64,000 nt of DNA. It comes from Tribonema minus (Eukaryota > Sar > Xanthophyceae > Tribonematales > Tribonemataceae). The notes beneath the pieces were generated by a model, which worked only from the letters and a program-made list of their open reading frames with translations, was not told the DNA's origin and searched no databases. Where the stretch lies: NCBI GenBank assembly GCA_017506865.1, contig JAFCMP010000268.1, forward strand, positions 186,001 to 250,000, written 5' to 3'. Made by a program: the position numbers and the translations under genes. This document shows, in pieces, positions 36,891-48,300 of this stretch (positions are counted from its first letter, which is position 1; the number at the start of each line of letters is the position of its first letter).

Positions 36891-39800
36891 GCGTTTGTAT
36901 ACCTCGGAAGCGTGTAGCTCTGAGGCAGTTCATGCCCAGACCGGAGGTTTGTCACATCTGTGCAAAACGCAAACAAATATCTAGAAACGCATCCTTCACA
37001 GTATGCTTTAGAATAAATGGCGCATGCACATACCTGACATAAGGCATAACATGACGTCAAGATTGTAGAGTATTGCAACTAGACCTGGCTGCAGGCGTGG
37101 TTGTGCACATGGCAAGAAGTGTTGTCGTTGCGGTAGCCTTTGTGCACAAGGGTTGTCAGCAGAATGCCACAGCCAGAGTTCTGACCTTTTGTTATCAGGC
37201 AACCGAATAACCCTGGGCAGGCAGAAACTCATGCGGCGGCATATGCAACGTCAAAATGGAAGCAATTGTTGAGCATGGACTCGAATGTCTTTTTCAACAG
37301 CAGCACCTGATCCTGGATGGTGATCGGTGAAGCGAACTGTAGGACACTTGAAGTATGTGAACTGAACTGTACAAGACTTTAAGTATGTGTATGATATGAT
37401 GGTGCTCCGCTTGCATGTGTTGTGGTTAGCAGAAGGCACAAGGAGAAATCAGCTGCAATGGCATCATTGCAGTGCAATGCAGTTTTGCTGCCGTTTCTCA
37501 CGAACGTACAATCCCGACCCCCCCAATTGCCAAGTTTTGTACCAGACTCATGCACTTTCAGCCACATCACTTCTGTTTTTTCATGGACACTAAGAACATA
37601 TCTGTTGAAGCAGCATTTGACGTCAGGAAAGGCTTACTGCTTCTCTGTTGTGAGTGTAGTCAAGTTCGTGCTGGTGCTGCTGCTGCCGCTTTGACCAGCT
37701 TCAAATGAAAAGCTACACAGAAGGCAAGCTGTGTGTCAGAGCAATAATATCGCTGCCAATGGGGTGCAGTTTTCTCCAAGATGGTATATTGACTTTCACA
37801 GTATTTTGTTCGGTGTGGCGAAACCCAGTGCTGTGCTTGTCATTACATGTTGCGAATCATTGATTTGCCGCAAGAGCAAAATCACTTTTGAGAACAAAAG
37901 ATGCTCTTGGAGACACTGCTGCGACCAAAGCGCAAAATTACTTTTGAAAACAATAGATGCTCTTGGAGACACTGCTGCGACCAGCGCAATGCCACAGCCG
38001 CCTGTGAAACCTTCACACGACACCACTGCTAAACCACTTGTATGCTCGCATACACCAAAGTTTAAGAATGTATACTTCAAGTAGTAGTTTTTGCACAGTA
38101 AGTATGCTTGAACGGACCTCCAGTGAAGCTTCTGTGACCTCTTGTGATGCACCTGCATGCTTTTGATTACAACAATAGATGGCAGGAGATGTTCAGGAAG
38201 GATGTGGCTGACATGAGCTGTGCTCCTTCCATACATGCACTTTTTGTGTAAAACAACAAGTCCTACCTCTACTTACCTCTGCACTGTCCTGGTAGAGGGG
38301 AAAGGCCCCGTTGACAAGCAACGAATATTGACTTAACCCTAACCCTAACCCTAACCCTATTGGCGCTCGCTGAAGGGCCACAGCAGGAGTGATTGCATTG
38401 ATCAGTACGTGTCGGCATAAAGAAGTATATGCGACCGCTTTCAGGGCAACTGCCTCGAAGCTCGGCGCAACTTATGCTATGAGTCAATCGGCATCAAAAG
38501 TGTTATGAATAACTAAATGCTTGATGAAAAAAAGATTGTATGCCTCTGAATAAGGCGAGGAGAGGCTTACAATAAACTATCATCATACATACTTCGAAGT
38601 AGATTTGTATTTGTTGACAAGTCTGCATGCAGCAACGACATCACATGCAGCAACGACATCACTGATCTTCTCATACTCAGAAGTATACCAGATCATGTGA
38701 TGTGTCACGAAGTATAGGCAGTGCAGCTTTGAGCAGCTTTCAGATGCTGCGCATCTTGAGGACTGGTACTCACGACATACGATTTAAACACTGAAGTGAC
38801 TCTACTCATACGGTAAGTATGTATGTATCACTACACTTCAGTGTGCGCAGCAGTTCACTGCGAACTTGCTGTGCACATGTCTCGACCAAATTCAAACACG
38901 TGTGCACAGGTGACACATGCAAGAAAAAGAAACGCGCCATGTCCCACAGGTCTCATGGCCTCAGGTTAACCCCCTCGGCTATTGTCCAAAACAGCCAATG
39001 CTGCCTTAGGGTCAGGGTTAGGCTGCTGCTTCACAGCGCTCAGCTCTGCAGCACACAGCCCATCCACCAACGCATGAGAAACCTAGACACACGCCCCTAC
39101 TTACCTACCCTACACACACACTCACGCACACACACGCTACTCCCTAACCCTCGCAGGCACCCTGGCGATCGTTCCCGAGGCAGGTTCCCCGCCCGCGGAA
39201 CCCTCCTCCCCCTCCTCCTCCGACAGCGCCAGCCCCGTCGTCATCGCGGTCGCCGCCACCGCAGCAGCGCTCATCCTCATAGGCGCCGCGAGCTACGCGG
39301 TGTCGCGCAGCCGCAAGCGCAAGCGCCGCGCGGAGGCGGACGCCTTCGCCGCGCTGCGCCCCACGGAACTGAGCGCTGCTGCTGCTGACGATGACCCGGA
39401 GTCAGCGCTCGGCAGCAAGGGGCGCGAGCTTCGCGCGTCGTCTGGCTCGCAGCTCTCGTGGATATCCCCCACTCCCGGGGTGGGTGATGGGGACGCTGCG
39501 GCGGGGGGCAACAGCACGGGGGGAACGGGATCGACGCAGCCGCTGCTGGGGGCTGACGGCGCCCCCGCGCGTGGGGGCGTGGAGCTGTCGAGCACTGACG
39601 CCGCGGCGACGAGCGCGTACATACGGCACCTGAACCAGCTTCATGAGGCGACGTCAGGAGGTCAGGACGCGCTGAGGGCGGCGGATGACGATGACAGCGA
39701 TGCTCAGCGCGCGGCGCGGCAGCGCTCGTTCCTGGGCAGCGACGACGACGACAGCTTCGGCGCCGGCGCTGCCGATGGACAGTTTGCGCTGCACGCGGAC

Positions 39801-42358
39801 GGCGGCGAGGACGCGGAGTACGCCATGGTGGTGCCGCCGGCCGTGTCGGCGTTCCTCAAGCAGTCGCACTACGCCCGCGACGCAGAGGAGGACGACGAGC
39901 AGCTGAGCTACGGCACCGCGTCGCCGCCGCTGCCCGAGGAGGAGGAGGAAGGGGCGGCGGCGGCGGCGGCAGCGGCGGCGGTGGCAGCACCGGCGGCGGC
40001 GCGCGCGGCAGCGATGGATGGTGGCGCGGAGGCAGCGTCGGGGCAAGCGGCAGCGGCTCCTGCGTCGCCAGCGATGACGGCGCCTGTGGTGCAGCCCATG
40101 CAGTACTACGGCGATGGAGGCGGCGGCGCGGCGGCGGCGGCGGCGCCCAGCGGCGGCAGCGCAGCGGGCATACTCGTTGCGTCGGCGGCGGTGGCGTCGA
40201 CGGCGGCGGCGATGGTGACCATGGCCGCGCTGTCGTCGCAGCGCAACAACAACAGGGCTGCTGCCGATGCGGAGCAGGCTGATGCTGCCGGCGCTGCTGC
40301 TGCCGACGACGCAGCAGCGGCGCTCAGCAACACGACCGACGAGGCAGCGCTCAGCCCGCTGGGCGCGGCAGTGCTCAGCAACACGACGGACGACGCAGCG
40401 GCGCTCAGCCCCGGCGGCAGCGGCGCGCTGCTGTCGCCCGTCTCGCCGCCGTCGCTCGCGGGCTCGCTGCACTCGGGCTCTGCGGCAACAGCGCGCGGCG
40501 ACGCCGCCAGGGCGGCGAAACCGGCGGCGTCCCCTGTCTACTTCTTTCCGCCGGACGTGGAGATTTCCGACGCCGCTGCGGCGCGCCCCGTGGCGTCGCC
40601 GCAGCCCGCAGGCGCGGCGGCCGCGGCGCGGCGCGCGCGCGGCGGAGGCGGCGGCTTCGGCGGCAGCGCCCTCGGCGGCGGCAGCAAGCTGTACGGCATC
40701 GTCCCCGTCGCCTCGAACCCCGCGTCCGCTGCGCAGGAGGGGGACATCGAGAGCTTCCCGGTGGGGGAGGGGGAGACGGAGGCGGCGGGGGACATGCCCG
40801 CGGCGGCGGCGGCGGCGCTGGCGGCGGGGCCTGCGGCGGCAGCGGCGCTGCAGGCGTCGCCGCCGGCAGTGCCGCAGGACGCCGCCAAGCAGGCCGCGCG
40901 CGCCAGCACGATCGCGGCGGCGCGGCGCCAGCGCGAGCTCGCGGCGCTGCGCCTCAGCGGCAGCAGCGGACCGCTATACGGCGCGGACATGCCTCCGACG
41001 CCCGAGAACACAAACTTCAACTTCAATTCCACCAACTTCAACTCTGCCCCCAGCGTCAGCACCCCCGGCGCGAGCACGCCCGTGGGTGCCGCCGCCGCTG
41101 CTGCTGCCGCGGACGGCGGCGGCAGCGGCAGCGCGACGCCCAGCAGCAGCCTGGGGGGCAAGTGGGGGCTGTCGGCTCCGCTGGCGACGGTCGCGTACGA
41201 CACGGGCGGCTCCATGTCGTGGTCAGACAGCACGCCGACGCTGAACCGCGGCAGCAGCCGCGCGCTGCTGACGGAGGAGTGGTCGGAGAGCCCGGGCGCG
41301 GTGATGCGCAGCGTGCACGCTACGGTGGAGGCGCTCAGGCAGGCTGCGGGGCAGAGCGCGCGCATAGGGCGGCTGTACAAGGAGGGCGCCACGGGGAACG
41401 TCAACGGGCTGTCGATCGCGGCGTGGGCGTCGGGTGCCAATGTGAGTTGGGGTTGGTAGTATATGTAGTGGGCATGACCAGGGTTGGTAGGTATAAGGTA
41501 TAACCAATGCTTTGTTTGGTATGGTGGGTATCACCAGGGGCGGCGGGTGCAAACAGTGCTTCTGGATATGTAGAGGTATGCTGGTGCTGATTCAGCATGC
41601 GCCGGCTGTCTGAGGCGAGCGGGGGATTTTGCGCATCAGGTGATATGTACTTCTATGTATTAATTGGAAATTGTTTGTTGCTCAGAGTTCGGTGCCGTTG
41701 TGAGTTTTGTACAGTAGGGTTTGGTTGCATAACGAGGGTCTGTCTGTATTTTCTTGGTTTCTGGTCCTTATAAGTTGAAGCTATTTGAGGGCTGCCGCAG
41801 GAAAACACCTCCATGCGCATGGACATCTGGCGACATGGACTCGATGGCTCAAAGACTTCATTTGCGTTGCAACTTATGGCCCAGACCGCTGCCGGAGTGC
41901 GCTGCCATGCAAAAGCCTGCCTGCCGCATCTGTACTTCAACTTTAGTACCTCAACTTGACGTATGCTTCACCTGCTGCCCCCTTTCACCTATGCACACTT
42001 GACACCAGACCCCCCCCCCCCCCCCCCCAAAAAAAAAAACCGCCCCTTCTCCAATCAGGCCACCCTTGACGCAGCGGCGGTGCAGCTGTCCCAGTCCTCA
42101 GCGCAGGGCGTCAACTGCGATGCGCTCAACACCGCCGCGTCCACCCTCTCCCAGCTCTACACGGCGTCTCGCGCGCAGAAGCTGGCGGGCACGCTGCCCG
42201 CGTTTGCCATGTCGCAGGAGGCCTGCGATCTTGTGACTGCCGCGGGGAAGGAGTTGTATGTGGCCATGGCGACGGCGCCGGTGCTGGAGCTGTCGCACTT
42301 GAGCGCGCTCAAGGCGCCCAAGCTGAGGGTCGCGGGGGCGACGCCGGAGAGCAAGTGA
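34673..42358 (+). CDS. Surface protein 2: Thr/Pro stalk, single TM, long Ala-rich tail
   Basis: Four exons, 34673-35434, 36172-36769, 39157-41441 and 42059-42358, with junction phases 0, 1 and 0, give 1314 residues. The signal peptide starts MVPARFLLLAASTICCCC. A Lys/Pro-rich segment (about 34,050 Da is not calculated here; roughly residues 125-185) leads into a TPAPT stalk. The extracellular domain (about 310-450, from AYTVALSTVLQGQ) matches the one in surface protein 1. The membrane span is near 479-501 (VVIAVAATAAALILIGAASY), followed by SRSRKRKRR. The cytoplasmic tail of about 810 residues is acidic then Ala/Gly/Ser-rich, ending in the same helical domain as its neighbour (SIAAWAS, AGTLPAF, DLVTAAGKEL, LKAPKLRV). 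No LNR and no catalytic domain are seen. Orientation, adjacency and shared domains mark the pair as a tandem duplication, with the stalks since diverged. Function unknown; surface signalling or wall adhesion is inference. Confidence 0.85.
35588..35749. repeat. 81-bp tandem duplication in surface protein 2 intron 1
   Basis: Two adjacent copies, 35588-35668 and 35669-35749, beginning CATTGCAACAGCGGCTCAGC and differing at few positions. Confidence 0.93.
36859..36889. repeat. AC dinucleotide microsatellite
   Basis: About fourteen AC units in the second intron of surface protein 2. Confidence 0.95.
37876..37990. repeat. 56-bp tandem duplication in surface protein 2 intron 2
   Basis: Copies start at 37876 and 37932. 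Both contain GATGCTCTTGGAGACACTGC followed by TGCGACC. Confidence 0.9.
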
Positions 42359-42755
42359 ATGAAATGACCAAAGGTCAGTTTGGCTGTTCATATGTTAACA
42401 TTCATCACTCATAACTTAAGTTGAAAGTACAGAATCATGTATAGTGTGGTAGCAAGCTTGACGTCCACCGTTTGGGCTCTTTTGCGCCTCAGCGAGGATT
42501 ATCAAAAAGCACTGGGACGTATCGTTATGATCTTGAGTGCGCTTAAGGCCCCCAAGCTGAGGGTCGGGGGGCGCATGTTAGAGAAGAAGTGGATGAACAA
42601 GGTCAATTGGGCTGGTTGTTGGCTTCAGAAAAGGAGTGATTGAGCAAGGCAGATTTGGTTGTTGTAGGCGCTGGTAAGGAAGTGAATGAGCAAGGTCGCG
42701 CTTGTTCGCACAGACACCACAAAGTAAGTGGACAAGCAAGGTCAATTCTGCTGCA
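42344..42755 (+). repeat. Degenerate copies of the surface protein 2 terminus and 3' flank
   Basis: The sequence around the stop codon (AAGTGAATGA, then AAGGTCAGTTTGGCTG) recurs in varied form near 42587, 42632, 42680 and 42722 as AAGTGGATGAACAAGGTCA and similar. The copy at about 42533-42570 also repeats the codons for SALKAPKLRV. Confidence 0.78.
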
Positions 42756-44510
42756 GTGCGGGCTGCGTTGAGCCATGCAGCGTAATGGTCATCAGCTAGG
42801 GCTAGGGTGAGCCGTGGTGGCAACATGCACTGCGTGTACAAGTAGATGAGTACATGGATTCTCAAACATGGTGCGCCTGTGCTGCAGTGGCCCGTGATAC
42901 GCTTAGTCAGGGTCAGGGTTAGGGTTAGTCATTTAAACTCTCACACCATCCCACTAGGAGTTTAGCAGGTGGGAATGGTAGACAATTGCTCACCCTGAGT
43001 AGAATCCTTGAGCGGAAGCCGCCATAATCAGTATGTAGTGACAAACTATATTGTAGTCGAGGAGTTCGCAAGCCAGGCTTGTCCAGTCCAGATTTGTGAA
43101 ATTTGCCTTGCGTAGTCCACGGTCCTCATTTCAGAGCAGCTGCAGATGCAGAAATGGGGGCTTGGGAGTATATTAGTTGCTTTGTGCGCAAAGTTGCACG
43201 CTGACTTGCTACACCGAGCTCGCAAGATTGCGCATGCGCTGCGCTCACTTGCTTACCTGTTGTGACTTGTTGCTTTCGTTGCAATGATCATTTGCGCAGA
43301 TACAATGACCAGTGCCCGAGATGCAACGGGCACGCACCGGTGACGTGCCGCAGAGCGCTTCCAATGCGCTCGACAATTTGCCTCTTAGGGTTAGAAATGC
43401 AGCTTCAGGACATGTTCCTCGTCAACGGAATGCCGTGAGCGCGCTTGACAGTTACGAGTGTAACCGACCGGACGCCTACGTGTAACAACAATACTTTATG
43501 CATCGCCTCCTGGAAAGAGAGACATGGGTATGTATGGCAGCCGAGTGCTGATATGCTCCATACCTACCTACCTACGCTACTGTGCATCTTTGTGGCCACC
43601 ACATCTGCCGCTCCTTTGGACGGCAGCGTTACCCTTGTGTTCTTGTGAGTTGGTTAGTGCCGTTGCTACCAGTAGTGCCCCCCGTATCGCTCCCCCTTTC
43701 TCCCCTGTCCCCTACCCCTCGAATGCTCTATTGTTTTTGTCTTCACCCCCACGCAACCGCACCATCAGTGCGCGCGCGGCTGTGTCACAAATACAATGTA
43801 GATGTTTTGGTGTCAACCTTGAGAGCAGCAGTCATGTCTCTTGTGCATTGTGCGCTTCGCTGGCTTCCGTGGCGTTGAGGAAATTGGTTATGATGGGGTG
43901 AGGTCATGCAATGCTTTGTGTGACTGAGCTTGTTTTTTTTTAAATGGTGTGCGTGGTGCTTGCTGCAACTCGTGCGCAGACTTGCTTTCCTGAAGCATTG
44001 CGAGCTGACTGTGTCAAAGGGGCGTTGCGCGACAATGTACTGTGAACGCGGTCGCTGCTGCAATCAATTGTCTACGTGATACCTCAAAGTATACCCCATG
44101 TCGATGTTCTAATGTGTGAGTTCAACATATGTCGTGGACGCTCTAGCTTGCCACAAGCTCGGTTGTAAAGCGTGCCAAACAGAAGAGCTCACAACAAAAG
44201 TTGGTCAATTGGTCGGATGAGGATGAGCCAGGTGGGGCAGGTGCGATCAGCAATGACTTATCAATGTATGCCCAGCACTGTGAAATTGCCAGCGGTTTGT
44301 GATGAGTACCATACATAGTGAGAGGTGAGCCCGTTACATTCGTCCATGAAGAGATGGTAATTACGCTTATATAGGATGCGACTGTAATACACAGCCTTGC
44401 TGTGCAATGTTCACATTTCAGCTTCATACAAGCGCCACAGATGCTCCCTGGTTTTCAAGAAGTATTCACCGCCAAGACATGAGCACCAAATTGCAAGATG
44501 CGCGCCCTAA
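42756..44510. other. Intergenic region left of the retrotransposon
   Basis: No exon, RNA gene or mobile element that I can support. A short degenerate TTAGGG tract lies near 42906-42926 and a TACC microsatellite near 43562-43574. Confidence 0.5.
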
Positions 44511-45379
44511 CCTTGAAGTTGTATATTATGTCCTGGACCGCATGGGTTGCGCGCACGATAAATCGGGCTTGCAATAACTAAATCTACCTGGCCGGCGAGG
44601 GCCGCGGCACTTGCAACAGTGCGATGCGGCGGTAAGCGCTGACGTCGCCATCAGGGGCAATGACTGCGTTCCAGTTGTCGATCACGACACGTGTGAGCGC
44701 GCGCTGTAGCGCGAGGGAGGTGCGGCGGCACCAGAAGGCAACGCGCTGCGCGAGATTGTAGCTGCCCTGCGAGCTCTGCTCGGCGAGTGCGTGTAGCAGC
44801 GCTTGGGTGTCGCGTGACATAGCGCCGAAGTGGTCAAAGGCTGCGGAAAATAGGGTGTGTGTAGTGGGGTCCAGGGCCCCTGAGACTACGTATGTGTCTA
44901 TCTTTTCCTGCGAAGCCGATTCAAGCACGCGCTGCACCTTGAAGTTGTATATTATGTCCTGGACCGCATGGGTTGAGCACACGATAATCGGGCAATAACT
45001 AAATCTACGGAGGGGCCGGCGGTTCGGCGCTGGCCGGCGAGGGCCGCGGCACTTGCAACAGTGCGATGCGGCGGTAAGCACTGACGTCGCCATCAGGGGC
45101 AATGACTGCGTTCCAGTTGTCGATCACGACACGTGTGAGCGCGCGCTGTAGCGCGAGGGAGGTGCGGCGGCGCCAGAAGGCAACGCGCTGCGCGAGATTG
45201 TAGCTGCCCTGCGAGCTCTGCTCGGCGAGTGCGTGTAGCAGCGCTTGTGTGTCTCATGACATAGCGCCGAAGTGGTCAAAGGCTGCGGAAAATAGGGTGT
45301 GTGTAGTGGGGTCCAGGGCCCCTGAGACTACGTATGTGTCTATCTTTTCCTGCGAAGCCGATTCAAGCACGCGCTGCAC
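44511..45379 (-). repeat. Tandem duplication of the retrotransposon 3' end
   Basis: Copy A is 44511-44937 and copy B 44938-45379. Both start CTTGAAGTTGTATATTATGT on the plus strand and end GCGCTGCAC. Copy B has about 20 extra bases near 45008-45030. Copy A is open through the region where copy B has a stop codon. Confidence 0.92.
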
Positions 45380-48300
45380 ATCGCGCGCGCCCCCCTGAGC
45401 CTGACGGAGGCGGGAGGGACATGAGCTGTCACGTATGGTGACGTCTATGCAACAAGCTACTTCAAAGCCGCCGCGCAGTTTAGTGCACCGGCCTGCCGCT
45501 ACCGCGTCAGCGCTCGGCTGCACTTTAGGGACTGGAAGGCAGATCTGGTTGCTGCCGAAGACGATGTCCATGAACTTGTTGAACCCGTGGCGCGCCGCGT
45601 AGCGGCGGAAGGGGGCAAGGGTGTCCCGGTCGAGACCGCGGAGGTGGGCCACCTGCTTGAGCAGCTGAAAAAGCGCGTCTGCGAGCGAGTTGTGTTGCGT
45701 GACGTTGAGCCCTTGTGTGCAGCGGCGCAGGTGGGCACCTGACTCCACTGTTTTATGACACTTAGGGCACCGCGCCGCAGCGGAGGCGGGGCGCTCCACG
45801 CCCAGGTGGCGCCGCAGCGTCTCGCGGAATTCCGGCGGCGACATGGTCTCCGCTGGGTCAGTGCTCGGCAGTTGTGCCAAGAAACCCATGGCCCCCTTAG
45901 AGGCACCGCTGCGCCACGCTGCGACTGCTTCCAACGCATTTGCTGCTTCAAGCCGGCGCAGCTGCGTGGCGGCGAGCGCTGCGTCTAGCACCCGTGATAG
46001 CGCGGCTTGACGCCGCGGCAGCACGGCGGCCGGCGGGGCCTGGGCGGAGCCTGGCTCGCGCGCCGCCGCTGGCGCAGCGCGGCGCGCGCCGGCGCGAGTC
46101 CGCATGCCCAGCCCCGCAGCTCCGCCTGCCCGTTGCAGCAGATCGCGCAGTGCTCGCCACGCGCCGTCGTCCTGGCGCCAGTCCTGGTACCAGACCGAGG
46201 GCAGGAGCAGTGCGAGGGCCGCTGCAGCATCATCGCTGCCGCTGCGCAGCTGCTGCAGGCAGGTAGCTATCTGAGTGAAGGTGAAGCCGTAGCGGGCGTG
46301 CTCTAGGACGCGGCTGCGTGCCGCCACTGGAAACGCCGCCAGTGCCGGTCCCATGCACTCGAGGGTACGCGCAGCAAATGCGGCACATGCACGCGGCGCC
46401 GCGCCCAGCACGCCAAAGCCGCCGCTCCCCAGCCGCAGATGCACGCGTACCTGCTGATGTGCTAGTAGCGTCACCGGGGCCTCGCCACCCCAGTCGGCGC
46501 CGCGTACCCATGCCACTGCCGCCGCCCACAGAGAGGGCGGTGCCGCCGCCGCCGCAACCGCCGGCGGGCTGCGGCAATTGCCACCAGCCGCCGGCGCGCC
46601 CTCGTGGGCCGGCGGCGTAAGGCCCGCCGATGGCTCCTGCGCCAGCGCAGCCACGGCCGCCAGCGTGATGGCGTCGAAGCGCCGTAGCTCCTCGTGCGTG
46701 AGGGATGGCGCCGTGTTGCGCGCGACATGCCCTGCGCGGGCGGGGACAGCAAGACGCAGAATCGAGAAGGCAGCCTGCACATCCTCCATCTGCACCAGCT
46801 CCGCCACCAGGCGGCCGGTGCCGGGGGCACGAAGGGTCGCCGCTACGTGTGTGCGCACGAAGTCCTCGGTGCCCACCGGCACCCCCATCAGCGTGACGCC
46901 GTCGTCACATACTGGTACGGGGACATCGGCGGCGGCGAAGACGGCGGCGGCGCGCGCGCGAGCGCCGCCTGAGGCCGGCACCAGCGCTGCGCATTTCGTG
47001 ACGTTGACCTGAATGTTCAGCTCGCTCAGCGCCTGTTGTATAAAGCGGAAAGCGCGGCCAACGTGGCCGAGCACTGGCGCGTCACAGCTGGGCGTCATGA
47101 TGGTGAGGTCATCGAGGTAGCCCGGAAGCGCCAGCTGCGGGAACTTGGCGCGGGCAGCCACCATGGTGCCGCGCAGTGCCAGCGCGAACAGCAGCGGCCC
47201 CAATGGGTCGCCCTGCTGCACGCCCTGTTGGGAGAGGATGATGGCGGCGTCGGCGTGCCCATCTAGGCCAAATTGTAGCCAAGGGGCCCGCCCGGGGCCG
47301 TAGATGTGCTCGACGTAGCCGTACAGGCCAGGCAGATGCTCGGCCACCGCAGTGAGGACTGCCGAGCGCGACAGCGCGTTGAAGGCATTACTGCCGTCAA
47401 TGGCAAGGAGCACGCCGCCGCACTCATGCGTGAGCTGCGCCATGAGCGCCACCCTCTCCGCGCCCCCCCGCGCGCCGATCCCAAACTGGCCAATGGGTTC
47501 TAGCAGCGCGGAGACACGGTCTCGGGTGTCCGTGCAGAAGGTGCGGGCGAACAGGCGGCGGATGGTGTCGCCGCACGCGATGGGGCGCGCCTTCTCACCC
47601 ACAGCGCTGAGGCGCGCGGCTGCGTGGAGGCGCCAAAAGGGGGCGGGCAGCGTGGCGGGGGTGGAGTACGCCGTGATACCCAGCCACGCCAGTAGCTCAA
47701 GGAGCCAGTCAACCATGCGCCCCGACGTGTGCGCCGTGTGCCGGACGCACTGCTGGAGGTGGGAGTTGCGCAGCCCAAAGGGACCGGCGGCCGAGCCAGG
47801 GTTGGCGGCGAGGATGGCCTCACGTAGCCCGTCCGCTGTGAACGAAGCGCAGTTGAGTGGTGCCGGCGCCGCCAGCGCCGCCGCCGCCACTGAGCTGCGC
47901 GCCCGCGATGCCGCGGCATCCAGCTTCGCACACGCATCGCCAGCTGGGTGTTTAGCCTGCAGTTTATGCAAGGTAGCGGAGTCGCGGGGGGCAGATGTGT
48001 CAGCACCCTCCGCCAGCAGCCGCGCGGCGCGCCTGACGCCGCCCGGCTGCCGCGCCGTCGCCGCCGCGCGCTCGCGGACTGCCGCCGCCGCCTCCGTCAT
48101 GGACCTAGCGCGACGCGCGCACGCACGGGCGGCGCCACGGCGGCAGAAGGCCAGCGCTGTGCGCGTGAGTAGCTCCAGCTCGCCTGCCGCGAAGGCCGTG
48201 AAACGGTGCGCCCGCGGCAAGGAGCCGTCGGGCACTAGCAGCAGGCACGGCAGCAGATGCAGCAGCTTGCACCATGCACCCGCTGTAGCGGACGCCTGCG

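Noticed and set aside
40538-41440. Minus-strand frame of 300 residues
   Set aside because: Antisense shadow of the Ala/Gly-rich tail exon of surface protein 2.
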